Shown here one piece after another: positions 35,219 through 43,240 of a stretch of 61,660 nucleotides of DNA. The notes under the pieces are model-generated. The model had not been told where the DNA came from and made no database searches. It saw nothing but the letters and a program-made list of their open reading frames with translations. Each line of letters begins with the position of its first letter. Positions within the stretch are counted from its first letter, which is position 1. The DNA is taken from positions 1-61,660 of the IMG/VR virus record IMGVR_UViG_3300007535_000176. One strand, given 5' to 3'. Made by a program: the position numbers and the translations under genes. The stretch comes from a virus.

Positions 35219-35860
35219 CGGTGTAAATATCCCCCACTGCAAAAACTTTTCAGAAATCCAACCACCCGAGTCCCAACGACTCAAACGTAGTAGTCTGAAA
35301 TTTTTGTGATGGTTAAGATGATATCCTTCGCCAGCAATCAAAAAATTAAGCAGAGGAACATTTCGTGGATGTGGATAATGGCAAACTGTATTGAGCAAAC
35401 CAAATCCCAATTTAGCAAGAACAAACGGCATGAGTGCAAACGCTACAAAAAATTTGAATCCAATTATCAAGCTAACAATCCAAATAGCTACCCAAATCTT
35501 TATCCAGTGATGATGACAGAAAACCAGCATGGAATTTTCATATAGATCACGACTATATTTTGCTGGAATATGTGGAATATCCCACGTAGTCGTGAGCACC
35601 CTCCAAACTCCTACATGGACTGGACTATGTGGATCTTCTTCTGTGTCACTATGTGCGTGATGCATCCTGTGGCTAGCAATCCAGCCAATTGGGGTGCGAA
35701 CAACAGCAATCATGAGCATAAACAAGCCCACTGCTTCAAACCACTTCGGCACATTAAATTGACGGTGACAATAGTGGCGATGCAACAAAATACTTGCACC
35801 AAAATGACTGATAATAGTCCACCAGATAAATCCAAGAAGTATGACTAGCCACCAAGACAC
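35201..35860 (-). CDS. Fatty-acid desaturase (delta-9 type, short)
   Basis: GTG start at 35860 with AAGGAT about 8 nt ahead. The 219-residue membrane protein has the three His boxes of acyl-lipid/acyl-CoA desaturases: HRHYCH (27-32), HRMHH (64-68) and HLNHH (183-187), with hydrophobic segments around 3-20, 44-60 and 122-160. Desaturases of this type introduce a cis double bond into fatty acyl chains using a di-iron centre. At 219 residues it lacks much of the N-terminal membrane region of bacterial homologs. It would act in the host membrane. Confidence 0.88.
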   Translation of the reverse strand: MSWWLVILLGFIWWTIISHFGASILLHRHYCHRQFNVPKWFEAVGLFMLMIAVVRTPIGWIASHRMHHAHSDTEEDPHSPVHVGVWRVLTTTWDIPHIPAKYSRDLYENSMLVFCHHHWIKIWVAIWIVSLIIGFKFFVAFALMPFVLAKLGFGLLNTVCHYPHPRNVPLLNFLIAGEGYHLNHHKNFRLLRLSRWDSGGWISEKFLQWGIFTPSNKAI

Positions 35861-35894
35861 GTATAGATCCTTAATGTTATATTAAAATACTTCA

Positions 35895-35902
35895 TATTTA
35901 TT
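35895..35902 (-). promoter_or_regulatory. NATAAATA-type late promoter candidate for the desaturase
   Basis: On the - strand the sequence is AATAAATA, matching the NATAAATA form of T4-like late -10 elements, 34 nt before the desaturase GTG. It overlaps the stop codon of the gene at 35898-36260. No matching -35 hexamer is needed for this promoter class. Confidence 0.4.
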
Positions 35903-36260
35903 CAATCATCTCTCGCGCTATTTGTGACATAGCTACTCTCAGGCTTTCTGTAAGGTAAAAGTTTTCTTCCTCCCACTGTTTGAATTTTTGGTAGTTTTCA
36001 ATATTGAGGCGCGCTCTCTCATGAACAGAAAGCTCGCCATATTCTTGTGCAGTCATGGTCATGAAGCTAGATTTCATCCATTCATAATTTACGCTGCAAT
36101 CTTGTATTTCAGAACGACTCATACGGTATCCGTATTCAGCAAGAGCATTACACAGATAATGATCTTCCAGGCCTGGAGGAATCACCCAGTCATATTCTTG
36201 TGCTGTGGCGGCGACCGCCAAACCGATCATTAAACTCAAGAAAAAAATTAATGTTTTCAT
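35898..36260 (-). CDS. Small secreted or periplasmic protein
   Basis: A 120-residue protein with a clear Sec signal peptide: MKTL, hydrophobic core IFFLSLMIGLAVA, and a cleavage site near ATA-QEY (about residue 20). The mature part is about 100 residues, acidic and helical, with two cysteines (C37, C55 approximately) that could form a disulfide in the periplasm. No family recognised. It overlaps the thyA stop by 4 nt. A phage product exported to the envelope may affect lysis or superinfection (inference). Confidence 0.75.
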   Translation of the reverse strand: MKTLIFFLSLMIGLAVAATAQEYDWVIPPGLEDHYLCNALAEYGYRMSRSEIQDCSVNYEWMKSSFMTMTAQEYGELSVHERARLNIENYQKFKQWEEENFYLTESLRVAMSQIAREMIE

Positions 36261-37129
36261 ACTGCCATCTCCGCTCTAATAGTTGGATGTGGATCATAAC
36301 CAACTAACTTAAAATCGTCCACTGTGCTTTTTAGCACATCATCTAGTGTTTTAAACTTGGGCATTTCTAGTTCTGGCAAGTTGCGTTCCTGCCTGCCCAG
36401 TTGCTCGTGAACCTGATCGACGTGATTGAGATAAACGTGCGCGTCGCCTAGTGTGTGCACAAACTCGCCAACCTCAAGCCCTGTCAACTGTGCTATGATG
36501 TGTGTGAGCAGCGAGTAGCTGGCAATGTTAAACGGAACACCCAAGAACATGTCTGCGCTGCGCTGATAGAGCTGACAGCTTAGTTGATTGCTGTTGCTTA
36601 CATAGAACTGCACGAGCAAGTGACAAGGTGGCAGAGCCATATCAGGCACATCACCAACGTTCCACGCTGTGAGGATGTGCCGACGGGAGTCAGGCTGGTG
36701 TTTGATTGATTTTATCAGGCTGGTGATTTGATCGCAGTGGTCTCCACCACGATACATATCTGAACCCCAATCACGCCATTGCTTGCCGTAGATTGGACCT
36801 AGCTGTCTGTAGTCGTCATTTACTGGATAACCCAGCGCGACAGCTTGATTGAGAGCGTTCGCAGTCCAGATAGTTTGCTTGGCTGGGTCACGTGTTCCGT
36901 ATTGTATCTCTGCTAGACGGCGCTCGTCTGTGCTGCCTTCAAGGAACCATAGCAGCTCAGCTACCACAGCCCGCCAAGCAAGACGCTTGGTTGTCACAGC
37001 AGGAAACCCGCTACGAAGATCATAACGGGCCTGCATACCGAAAATACTTTTGGTGCCGACTCCAGTTCTGTCTTTGCGTATATCGCCCTTTGTCAAGATC
37101 TGATGTAACTGGTCGTGATATTGCTTCAT
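36257..37129 (-). CDS. thyA: Thymidylate synthase
   Basis: A 290-residue enzyme making dTMP from dUMP with methylenetetrahydrofolate. The catalytic cysteine is in LPPCHLLVQFY. LGVPFNIASYSLL, the nucleotide-binding QRSADMFLG and HTLGDAHVYLNH are all intact. DRTGVGT near the N-terminus binds dUMP phosphate. It is slightly longer than the 264-residue E. coli enzyme. It starts with an ATGA overlap and lies downstream of folA, a normal pairing since the reaction generates dihydrofolate. Confidence 0.98.
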   Translation of the reverse strand: MKQYHDQLHQILTKGDIRKDRTGVGTKSIFGMQARYDLRSGFPAVTTKRLAWRAVVAELLWFLEGSTDERRLAEIQYGTRDPAKQTIWTANALNQAVALGYPVNDDYRQLGPIYGKQWRDWGSDMYRGGDHCDQITSLIKSIKHQPDSRRHILTAWNVGDVPDMALPPCHLLVQFYVSNSNQLSCQLYQRSADMFLGVPFNIASYSLLTHIIAQLTGLEVGEFVHTLGDAHVYLNHVDQVHEQLGRQERNLPELEMPKFKTLDDVLKSTVDDFKLVGYDPHPTIRAEMAV

Positions 37130-37764
37130 GGAATTCTTACAAACTTTCCGTATGTTTCTACGTCAGCAACTTTGCTGTTCAAGAGCAAGCCCTCGCCTTC
37201 AACGTAGATAAGAGGTTGGTCCTCCTCGCCCGCGCCGCGATATAGGACTAGCACACTGTCATCAGGTGCAAGATCGTTTTCAATAACTTCGAGTGGCCCG
37301 TTGGGGAAGTATGGTTTAACCAATTCGATATCCATATCTTCAGTCTCAGGATTAAACTCCTTGACCTTTTTCGTCTTGTCCCAACACTCATCAACACGAG
37401 CACGAACACTAGGATGACAAACAATGGTGTTCCCCACGCCCCGTTTGCTCATGTTAGCAATGTTGGCCGCAGCCATGCTGATACGATGAGCGAACTGTGC
37501 CTCTGCTGGAATATGGTTAAGTGGGGGGCTACTCGACGGCCAAAAAATCTCCATCTCATCGAGTGCCATTGCCTCAGCAGCCCTAAGGTTGCCGCATGGA
37601 ACAAGGTCATCCCGTGTCAGGCACTCATACTCGGCTTTGACACGGGCCTTGCCAACAAGTTTACCGTCCTCGTTTACTTCTCCTGATTCCAGGATCTTGC
37701 GCTTGCTCTTGACGACTTTGATTTCGCCATCAGCGTCAAAACTCTGTGTTGAGATGAAGGTCAT
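37126..37764 (-). CDS. Unidentified phage protein (212 aa)
   Basis: The ATG at 37764 has GAGGAAA about 7 nt ahead and is preferred to a TTG at 37791. The segment RISMAAANIANMSKRGVGNTIV then CHPSVRARVD vaguely resembles a region of T4-type major capsid proteins, but the rest does not, and its place between folA and thyA does not suggest a structural role. The C-terminus is beta-rich (DSVLVLYRGAGEE, PLIYVEGEG). Overlaps folA by 29 nt and thyA by 4 nt. Confidence 0.8.
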   Translation of the reverse strand: MTFISTQSFDADGEIKVVKSKRKILESGEVNEDGKLVGKARVKAEYECLTRDDLVPCGNLRAAEAMALDEMEIFWPSSSPPLNHIPAEAQFAHRISMAAANIANMSKRGVGNTIVCHPSVRARVDECWDKTKKVKEFNPETEDMDIELVKPYFPNGPLEVIENDLAPDDSVLVLYRGAGEEDQPLIYVEGEGLLLNSKVADVETYGKFVRIP

Positions 37765-38248
37765 GCAATTTCCTCGCAAAATAAGTTTCAAAACGTGTCA
37801 TCATGTCAATTTCGACAGTGTCAATCTTGACAAATTTTTCATCCAGTGACTCTAAATCAATAAAAGCATCACACTCATAACTTCCAGATATACGTGTCAA
37901 GTGAAATATCTGAATCTCGTCCAGGACTTGGTTCACAAGAACCCCGCCACCAATTACGAATACTGTATTACTTTCTGCAAGTTTTGTCAAGTTTTCCTTC
38001 AAGTCTCCATGTATCACATCTGCTCCATGGGCGACGTAGTCAGGATCACTTGTTACTACAACGTTATGACGATTGGGGAGAGGTTTGGGCATTCCTTTGC
38101 CTTCCCAAGTTCCTCTCCCCATTACGACCGTGCACCCGCTGGTCAATTGCTTGAAATGTGCAAGGTCTTTTCGATTATGAGGCCAAGGCATTTGACCATT
38201 ACGGCCTATTCCACCCTGACTGTCACAAGCTAAAATTGCTTTGATCAT
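37736..38248 (-). CDS. folA: Dihydrofolate reductase
   Basis: A 170-residue enzyme reducing dihydrofolate to tetrahydrofolate with NADPH. Visible are ILACDSQGGIGRNGQMPWP (active-site Trp loop), the phosphate-binding VVMGRGTWE, VVVTSDP and the FVIGGGVLVNQ nucleotide-binding loop. The length is typical (about 160). It overlaps its neighbours by 4 nt upstream and 29 nt downstream. It works with ThyA to supply dTMP for phage replication. Confidence 0.97.
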   Translation of the reverse strand: MIKAILACDSQGGIGRNGQMPWPHNRKDLAHFKQLTSGCTVVMGRGTWEGKGMPKPLPNRHNVVVTSDPDYVAHGADVIHGDLKENLTKLAESNTVFVIGGGVLVNQVLDEIQIFHLTRISGSYECDAFIDLESLDEKFVKIDTVEIDMMTRFETYFARKLHDLHLNTEF

Positions 38249-38532
38249 TGGTCCTTCAGTATTTTTGCGACCTCGTTACCAACATCTTGCTCGACCTTTT
38301 CATAATCGATTCGAATCTTGAGGTCTGTCAACATCTCGTAAAATTCCAAATCTCTGATGATTTTTTCGAGATCGCTATCTTGGTCGTCCCTAAAGTCAGT
38401 CTGATCCAAGACGATCTTTGATCCGTCACTCAAGTAACAAGTGATGTCTTGGATAAACTTTACAGGAACGACATCTACATTAATTTGTGAGAAAATCTTT
38501 TGAAAATCTCGATCACGTTCGTAGATTGCCAT
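38245..38532 (-). CDS. Conserved-looking phage protein (95 aa)
   Basis: A 95-residue acidic protein starting MAIYERDRDFQKIFSQI, with a middle LSDGSKIVLDQTDF. It ends in an ATGA overlap with folA. There are no cysteine clusters or catalytic motifs apart from one Cys in ITCYL. Proteins of this layout occur widely in T4-like phages without known function (from memory, unverified). Confidence 0.8.
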   Translation of the reverse strand: MAIYERDRDFQKIFSQINVDVVPVKFIQDITCYLSDGSKIVLDQTDFRDDQDSDLEKIIRDLEFYEMLTDLKIRIDYEKVEQDVGNEVAKILKDQ

Positions 38533-38537
38533 TGGCT

Positions 38538-39233
38538 TTATGCCTTATCTTTGGCAGGCTCTTTCTTCGGTGCAGTCTTTCTACCACGCTTGGGCTTTAG
38601 GCTAGGATCCATTTCATACGCTTGTTCACGTAGGGTTTTTGCTTCTGCCTCAAACGTTTCAGCTTGAGCTAGACGTTGCTTTGCAATTGCTGCATCGTCC
38701 AACACACCGTCGCCTGACTGTGTGTCTGCAAGTTGCTCAGTTGCTTCCACTGCATCAGGATTTGACTCATTCATGGATTCAGTTACTGAAGTTGCCTGTC
38801 TTGGAGGCATATCAGTATCATCTTGCATGACTTTTTCAATATCCTGTTGCGAAGCGCCTGACTTTTGCATCTTCACAATCTTATTTAGCGTATCAAGTCC
38901 AATTACCGTAAGAGAGTCCGGTGTGAGCTCGATATTGTTGGTTGGAAACTTGCGTAGACGATTTGTGTTCACCATCCATGAGAGGGCTGGAACACCTGTG
39001 CCCAAACGTTCTCTTGATAGAACATTGTATAGATCACCTGTGCTCTGTGCGGGTTCACTCTCAATAATACGCATGATGTCCTGATGTTCAGCGTCAGGAA
39101 GTGATTCAGTTTCAACGATCAAGCAGTTGTTATCATCAACAACATGACCTTGTTCGTCATAGATTTCGCGAAATACCACGACACACCTACGTCCGGTGTT
39201 CTTGATACGGCCGACATGCTTTAGTGGTGCCAT
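38538..39233 (-). CDS. Unidentified phage protein with low-complexity C-terminus
   Basis: A 231-residue protein with an ordered N-terminal half (HVGRIKNTGRRCVVVFREI, LIVETESLPD, ALSWMVNTNRLRKFP) and a disordered C-terminal half rich in Glu, Ala and Gln ending KPKRGRKTAPKKEPAKDKA. The basic tail could bind nucleic acid or act as a flexible linker. The ordered half has the look of a virion or scaffold-associated phage protein, but I cannot assign it. It abuts the upstream gene with a one-base overlap. Confidence 0.8.
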   Translation of the reverse strand: MAPLKHVGRIKNTGRRCVVVFREIYDEQGHVVDDNNCLIVETESLPDAEHQDIMRIIESEPAQSTGDLYNVLSRERLGTGVPALSWMVNTNRLRKFPTNNIELTPDSLTVIGLDTLNKIVKMQKSGASQQDIEKVMQDDTDMPPRQATSVTESMNESNPDAVEATEQLADTQSGDGVLDDAAIAKQRLAQAETFEAEAKTLREQAYEMDPSLKPKRGRKTAPKKEPAKDKA

Positions 39234-39514
39234 TAAGTTTCTCCTGTTTGTGCCTTTTGTGCTTGCGCTGCGGCTTGCGCTTGCGCTTGGTGCTGAAGGA
39301 AAGCCTCTAGCTTTTCGTAAACGTCTAGGACGCTACGAAGTTCATTGGTTTCAAAAACACCGCGCTTGATTGCCATGTTGAGAAGGTTCAAAGTGAGCGC
39401 AAGGTCTTGCAGACCCAATGTAGGAACATCTGATGTCTGTGGTTCCTGTGCTCTTTTGATCTCAGTTTCGTCTTGGCTTGACTCATTTACAGATTTTTCT
39501 GCTGTTTTGGCCAT
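39233..39514 (-). CDS. Small helical phage protein (93 aa)
   Basis: AAGGAG lies 10 nt before the ATG. The 93-residue protein has a disordered acidic start, a helical core LQDLALTLNLLNMAIKRGVF with VLDVYEKLEAFL, and an Ala/Gln-rich tail (QAQAQAAAQAQKAQ). The Ala/Gln tail is encoded by repetitive GC-rich DNA. Function unknown. Its 5' leader contains a hairpin and a late-promoter-like element. Confidence 0.8.
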   Translation of the reverse strand: MAKTAEKSVNESSQDETEIKRAQEPQTSDVPTLGLQDLALTLNLLNMAIKRGVFETNELRSVLDVYEKLEAFLQHQAQAQAAAQAQKAQTGET

Positions 39515-39617
39515 AGTTTATATACTCCTTGAAAGGGTTTAACGTCACTATTGTGACGGCAAATCAATACTCTGGTGGAAGTTTCATGCTACGTTTATTT
39601 ATCTAATAAAGTAGCAG
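39515..39617 (-). promoter_or_regulatory. Intergenic leader with GATAAATA element and hairpin
   Basis: A 103-bp gap upstream of the gene ending at 39514. On the - strand GATAAATA (39596-39603) fits the NATAAATA late-promoter pattern. Closer to the gene, CGTCAC (39543-39548) and GTGACG (39553-39558) form a perfect 6-bp stem with a 4-base loop. No T-run follows, so the hairpin is more likely a leader structure or operator than a terminator. Confidence 0.5.
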
Positions 39618-39908
39618 TTAATCTTGACCAAGCTTGAATTGTGTAAGATGTTGTTCAGCCATGTCTCGATCTGATTCTAGTTCAAACAAAATTTCCATGG
39701 TGTTATCAAAAGAAGAATCAGGTTGAAGACCTCGAACAAAATATAGACCTGTGGTATTGAAAAGACCCAGTTCTTTCATGGTTGGCATTTGTTCGCTATC
39801 TTCGCGATGAACTACCAACCTAGTAGCCATCAATTTTTCTATGGTAGACGTCCCTCGGAGGAGTTCTAAATCTTCCTCCGAGAGGTTTTTGTGTTTGAAC
39901 CACTTCAA
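39618..39908 (-). CDS. Unidentified small protein (96 aa)
   Basis: A 96-residue acidic protein starting MKWFKHKNLSEEDLELL and ending QFKLGQD. It follows the VWA gene by 3 nt. It has a helical N-terminus, then LGLFNTTGLYFVRGL. No family recognised. The gap after it (39515-39617) suggests it may be the last gene of the transcript carrying the VWA protein. Confidence 0.75.
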   Translation of the reverse strand: MKWFKHKNLSEEDLELLRGTSTIEKLMATRLVVHREDSEQMPTMKELGLFNTTGLYFVRGLQPDSSFDNTMEILFELESDRDMAEQHLTQFKLGQD

Positions 39909-39911
39909 TGA

Positions 39912-41261
39912 TTATTGACCTTGGTAGTAGACAGTCTGTCCAAACGGCGCCTCAGGCTTGCCGTATGCGGTGTTGATAAGGAACACCGTGTCACAGTAAT
40001 CGGGATCACCCCACGAGTTCCAAGGCTGGCCATCCGTAAACATGATAAACTGATCGGGCTCGATTTCGTTATCTTTCATGTAGGTCCAGTTGACGTCAAA
40101 GTCAGTGCCACCACCACCCTTGATGTCATACTCGCGGATGTCACGTCCGTCATCATGTGTGAACTCATCATAGCCGTAAACATTAGTATCAAACTGCCAA
40201 ATACGGATACGGTAGTCTTCATACTGTTCCATGATGCCAGCAATCTCGCTGACGAACTCAGTGAGCATGGTTTGGCTGATGGAGCCTGACGTGTCGATGG
40301 CTAGCGCGACATCGATCATCATATCTCGATCCATACCCGGAAGCACCGCGCCCATATGCCAACCTTTGCGGTTAGGGCGAAGGAAGGTAAAGTTCGACTT
40401 GAGCGAGCTTTCAACCTGAGCGCGGATGATTTCACGCCAGTCCATTTGAGGTTCAAGGAGGTCCTTGATCATGCGCTTCATGTCACCCGGCACGTTACCG
40501 GCCCCGGCACTCTGCGCAGCCTGGATCATGGCATCCTTCATCTCGTTGCCCAGCTGCTTCTTTTCTTCTTCACTGAGAGGATTGGGGCGTCCAGCAAGAC
40601 CATCACCATCACCGTCATCACCGCCGGCACCGCTAGAACCTTGTCCAGGTACTTCGACACCGTCACCTTCTTCTCCGCCTCCACCGCTACCGTCCATGTC
40701 AATATGAACGTCGACCAGGTCACCATCTTCTTCGGGCTTGCCGCCATTCTGTTGTTGCTCGAGCAGGTCATCATAAACCTCTTCAGTGCTCCAGCCGGCA
40801 TATTTCTGATCAAGGAACGGCTTGACGTAGGTAATCACACGAGCATAGTCGCCCTTTTGGACAACGTCAGTTTCAAGAGTGTTGTTGATTATGTAGTCGC
40901 CAGCGATGTTCCAGAGCTTGGGATCACGTCCTTCGCGACGCATAAAGTGTTCGTAGATGCAGTGTCCAAGTTCGTGCGCAACAAGAAACACGTTCTCCTT
41001 GTCATCGAGCTCGAGAATGAATGCAGGGTTGTAATAGAACTTCTTGCCGTCAGTCGCTGCGGTCGGGCACCATTGGCGGCTTGCAGGCGTGAGGGTAAGG
41101 CGAAGGGCGAGCTGACCGAAAAACGGATGCTTAAAGAGCAAACTCATGCGAGCTTTGATGAGTGTCTCGCGAGCCTGTTCCATGACCTGTTCAGTAATCT
41201 CCATGGTCATGTATGGCTTTTCTTTGTGCTTTGACAGGTCTTCGTTGGATTTCTGGGTCAT
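39912..41261 (-). CDS. VWA-like protein with N-terminal metallopeptidase-like domain
   Basis: A 449-residue protein. The N-terminal domain has AHELGHCIYEHF (H96, E97, H100), a zincin signature. A Gly/Asp-rich linker follows. The C-terminal VWA-like domain has ALAIDTSGSIS (MIDAS DxSxS), IWQFDTNV and IMFTDGQPW. AGAGG precedes the ATG by 7 nt. Such proteins pair with MoxR AAA+ ATPases, and one is encoded upstream (42099-43208). The pair probably acts as a chaperone or remodelling machine; its target in phages is not established. Confidence 0.9.
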   Translation of the reverse strand: MTQKSNEDLSKHKEKPYMTMEITEQVMEQARETLIKARMSLLFKHPFFGQLALRLTLTPASRQWCPTAATDGKKFYYNPAFILELDDKENVFLVAHELGHCIYEHFMRREGRDPKLWNIAGDYIINNTLETDVVQKGDYARVITYVKPFLDQKYAGWSTEEVYDDLLEQQQNGGKPEEDGDLVDVHIDMDGSGGGGEEGDGVEVPGQGSSGAGGDDGDGDGLAGRPNPLSEEEKKQLGNEMKDAMIQAAQSAGAGNVPGDMKRMIKDLLEPQMDWREIIRAQVESSLKSNFTFLRPNRKGWHMGAVLPGMDRDMMIDVALAIDTSGSISQTMLTEFVSEIAGIMEQYEDYRIRIWQFDTNVYGYDEFTHDDGRDIREYDIKGGGGTDFDVNWTYMKDNEIEPDQFIMFTDGQPWNSWGDPDYCDTVFLINTAYGKPEAPFGQTVYYQGQ

Positions 41262-41282
41262 ATCGGGCCTCTGTTGTTACTC

Positions 41283-41315
41283 TACCATGATATGGTATAG
41301 TGTATTGGTTGTCAA
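41283..41315 (-). promoter_or_regulatory. Sigma70-type promoter with operator-like repeat, upstream of the VWA gene
   Basis: On the - strand: -35 TTGACA (41310-41315), 17-bp spacer, -10 TATCAT (41287-41292), 26 nt before the ATG at 41261. TACCAT-GAT-ATGGTA (41283-41297) is a perfect inverted repeat over the -10. The -35 contains the TGA stop of the upstream gene. Confidence 0.8.
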
Positions 41316-41614
41316 GCCATACCTTGGTGAAGTTTGAAGAAAACTTCGTGTTCCTCTTTGTAGAACACCACGTAAAATTTTTCTTGGACGTCGCCGCCGC
41401 TACCATCACCTCCAGTATCAGCATAGAACTGGTAGAATAAAGGATCAACACTGTTTTCTTCAAGAAATTTGATAGTCTGGTTAAAGCTACTCACCTGAAT
41501 TTTGCCTTTACGATCCCGCCAAGTAGCTCTCCAGCGTGATACAGCACTAGCACTCGGCGAATCCGTGCCAAAAATTTCTATCAATGCTTTAGGACTGAAT
41601 TTATTTGTTACCAT
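41312..41614 (-). CDS. Small phage protein with C-terminal EEHxxxFKL motif
   Basis: A 100-residue protein with EIFGTDSPSASAVSRWRATW near the N-terminus and a C-terminal VVFYKEEHEVFFKL. Both segments recur in the adjacent gene 41608-42039 (EIFGTQMP...VATWKMGW and FFYEEHHVMFKM), so the two are tandem paralogs. The C-terminal motif also appears in 44208 and 46967. Function unknown. It overlaps the upstream gene by 7 nt, and its stop is built into the next gene's -35. Confidence 0.82.
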   Translation of the reverse strand: MVTNKFSPKALIEIFGTDSPSASAVSRWRATWRDRKGKIQVSSFNQTIKFLEENSVDPLFYQFYADTGGDGSGGDVQEKFYVVFYKEEHEVFFKLHQGMA

Positions 41615-42039
41615 GCCATTTTAAACATTACGTGATGTTCCTCGTAAAAAAAGGAGACTGTGGGATATAATACTACAACATCAAACTCTTCATGGTCAAA
41701 AAGACCTTGTGTTTCTTTGCGAGTTTCCCTGTGTTTCCAAAACTCCCAGAAATATGGGTGTATTCCCAGACTCGAAGCCAGTTGAAAGATATCTTCTTTG
41801 ACGCCGGGTGTCATGAGCATCTCATTTACGCCACGGTCTGTCACAACAAACTGATAAGGAGTTGTCTCAATCCAGCCCATTTTCCATGTCGCCACTTCTT
41901 TTGGAGTGGGCATTTGAGTGCCAAAAATCTCACCGAACTCATCTCCACATCCTGGATACAGTTTTTCCCAGGCTTGTAGTCTAACATCGTTGAGAGGGCT
42001 GTTTTTCACTATGTAATCGTAATATTCTTGGATTTTCAT
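41608..42039 (-). CDS. Small phage protein with C-terminal EEHxxxFKM motif
   Basis: A 143-residue paralog of the following gene. It begins MKIQEYYDYIVKNSPLND, contains EIFGTQMPTPKEVATWKMGW and ends FFYEEHHVMFKMAW. The motif at the end looks like a strand-helix terminating a small alpha/beta domain. It starts only 10 nt after the intrinsic terminator that follows the MoxR gene, with no obvious ribosome-binding site, so expression may depend on readthrough. Function unknown. Confidence 0.82.
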   Translation of the reverse strand: MKIQEYYDYIVKNSPLNDVRLQAWEKLYPGCGDEFGEIFGTQMPTPKEVATWKMGWIETTPYQFVVTDRGVNEMLMTPGVKEDIFQLASSLGIHPYFWEFWKHRETRKETQGLFDHEEFDVVVLYPTVSFFYEEHHVMFKMAW

Positions 42040-42048
42040 AAATCATCT

Positions 42049-42075
42049 AAAAAAGCGGAGCCATAAGGCTCCGCT
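42049..42075 (-). terminator. Intrinsic terminator after the MoxR gene
   Basis: On the - strand a perfect 9-bp stem, AGCGGAGCC and GGCTCCGCT with a 4-base loop, is followed directly by a run of T (complement of the A-run at 42049-42054). This is a textbook Rho-independent terminator for the MoxR transcript. Confidence 0.93.
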
Positions 42076-42081
42076 AAGTTG

Positions 42082-42102
42082 GTAAGCGTTTTGTTCGCTT
42101 AC
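42082..42102. repeat. Second hairpin at the MoxR stop codon
   Basis: GTAAGCG (42082-42088) and CGCTTAC (42096-42102) form a perfect 7-bp stem with a T-rich 7-base loop. It covers the stop codon of the MoxR gene and sits just ahead of the intrinsic terminator, giving two hairpins in tandem. Confidence 0.65.
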
Positions 42103-43208
42103 GCGGCACGGACCAGGTTGCCGTAACGCTCGTAGAACCGCTTCCAGTTCGAGATCTTCTTCATATCGATCTTGATGCCATACTTGATGACCATGCGGAA
42201 CGACATGACAATCATCTCGGGCTCGAAGTGGTCCATCCAGAACCCGATAGTGTTGTCGATATATTTGGTGAACTGATCAGCATCAATGCTGCGCCCAACC
42301 TCTTCGTTCTGGGCCTTAAGCTCATATGACAGGCTGGTTGCCAGCGAATAGAGTGCGCTGATCTCCTTGGTCTTGAGCTCCTTGACCTGGCCCTTAAGAA
42401 TCAGGGTCGGGTCAGGCAGCAGTGCTGAGGTCTGACGGTGAGCAGCGAAGCTGAGTGCCGTGCCCTGGCCAATGGTGCCAATCACCATGTCAGTGATCTC
42501 GCCATCAGTGAAGTCGTCCGAGTCCTTGAGGATGTCGGAAACAAATGCCCAGGAACGCGGCGTCGGGAACGCATGGTCCGGGCTCTTGGGATCGAACTTC
42601 CAGAGGTCCGACTTCTTGGCAGTGAGATAACCCACAACGTCTGCCACAACGCCGTTGCTCGTCGCCCACTCAACCCAGTCATCGAAGTGCACTTTGACTT
42701 CAAAGTGGATAAAGCGGTTGCTGAGCGGCTTGGGCATACGGTAGGTAACGCCCTTGTCGGTCTCGCGGTTACCAGCAGCAACCACAGCAACGTTGTCAGG
42801 AAGGACATACTCACCAACACGGCGGTTGAGAATCAGCTGGTAGGCAGCAGCCTGGACAGCCGGCGCAGCACCGTTCATTTCGTCGAGGAAAAGAACAACA
42901 AGGTCACGCTCGCCGTCTTCGGGCTTGGGCAGCAGAGCGGGCGGCGCCCACTTCATGGTTCCAGCAGTAGCATCGTAGTAGGGGATACCCATGATGTCAG
43001 TGGGTTCACACATGCTGAGACGCATGTCGTAAAGCTTGGCGTTCTTGCCGCTGTCACGGGCATCGCTCACGATGCTCTCAACAACGTCGGATTTACCAAC
43101 CCCCGGGGGACCCCAAATAAACACCGGCCGCTGGCGCTTGACCGCGGCGTGCTTGATATACTTCTTGGCCTCGCTGAGGCGGACTTGATGTTGTTCAACA
43201 GTTGCCAT
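42099..43208 (-). CDS. MoxR-type AAA+ ATPase
   Basis: A 369-residue AAA+ ATPase with Walker A IWGPPGVGKSD, Walker B VVLFLDEMNGA, sensor 1 VVAAGNRE and an Arg-rich CFPTPRSW-type region (AFPTPRSWAF). The C-terminal 130 residues are helical. It is the partner of the VWA/metallopeptidase gene 39912-41261, with two small genes between them. MoxR-VWA pairs remodel or activate proteins using ATP (family knowledge). It has its own sigma70-type promoter and terminator. Confidence 0.93.
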   Translation of the reverse strand: MATVEQHQVRLSEAKKYIKHAAVKRQRPVFIWGPPGVGKSDVVESIVSDARDSGKNAKLYDMRLSMCEPTDIMGIPYYDATAGTMKWAPPALLPKPEDGERDLVVLFLDEMNGAAPAVQAAAYQLILNRRVGEYVLPDNVAVVAAGNRETDKGVTYRMPKPLSNRFIHFEVKVHFDDWVEWATSNGVVADVVGYLTAKKSDLWKFDPKSPDHAFPTPRSWAFVSDILKDSDDFTDGEITDMVIGTIGQGTALSFAAHRQTSALLPDPTLILKGQVKELKTKEISALYSLATSLSYELKAQNEEVGRSIDADQFTKYIDNTIGFWMDHFEPEMIVMSFRMVIKYGIKIDMKKISNWKRFYERYGNLVRAA

Positions 43209-43240
43209 TTGTAACTCCTGGTCTCTGGCTTAACGTTTGT

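Noticed and set aside
37126-37764. Capsid-like protein between folA and thyA
   Set aside because: Only one short segment resembles T4-type capsid sequence, and the surroundings are nucleotide metabolism genes. I kept it as unidentified.
40356-41234. Long + strand open frame of about 290 codons opposite the VWA gene
   Set aside because: It is antisense to a protein with clear zincin and VWA motifs. It has no ribosome-binding site and no recognisable motif.
42438-43214. Long + strand open frame of about 258 codons opposite the MoxR gene
   Set aside because: It mirrors the codon usage of the AAA+ gene, whose Walker motifs are intact. There is no start signal for the antisense frame.
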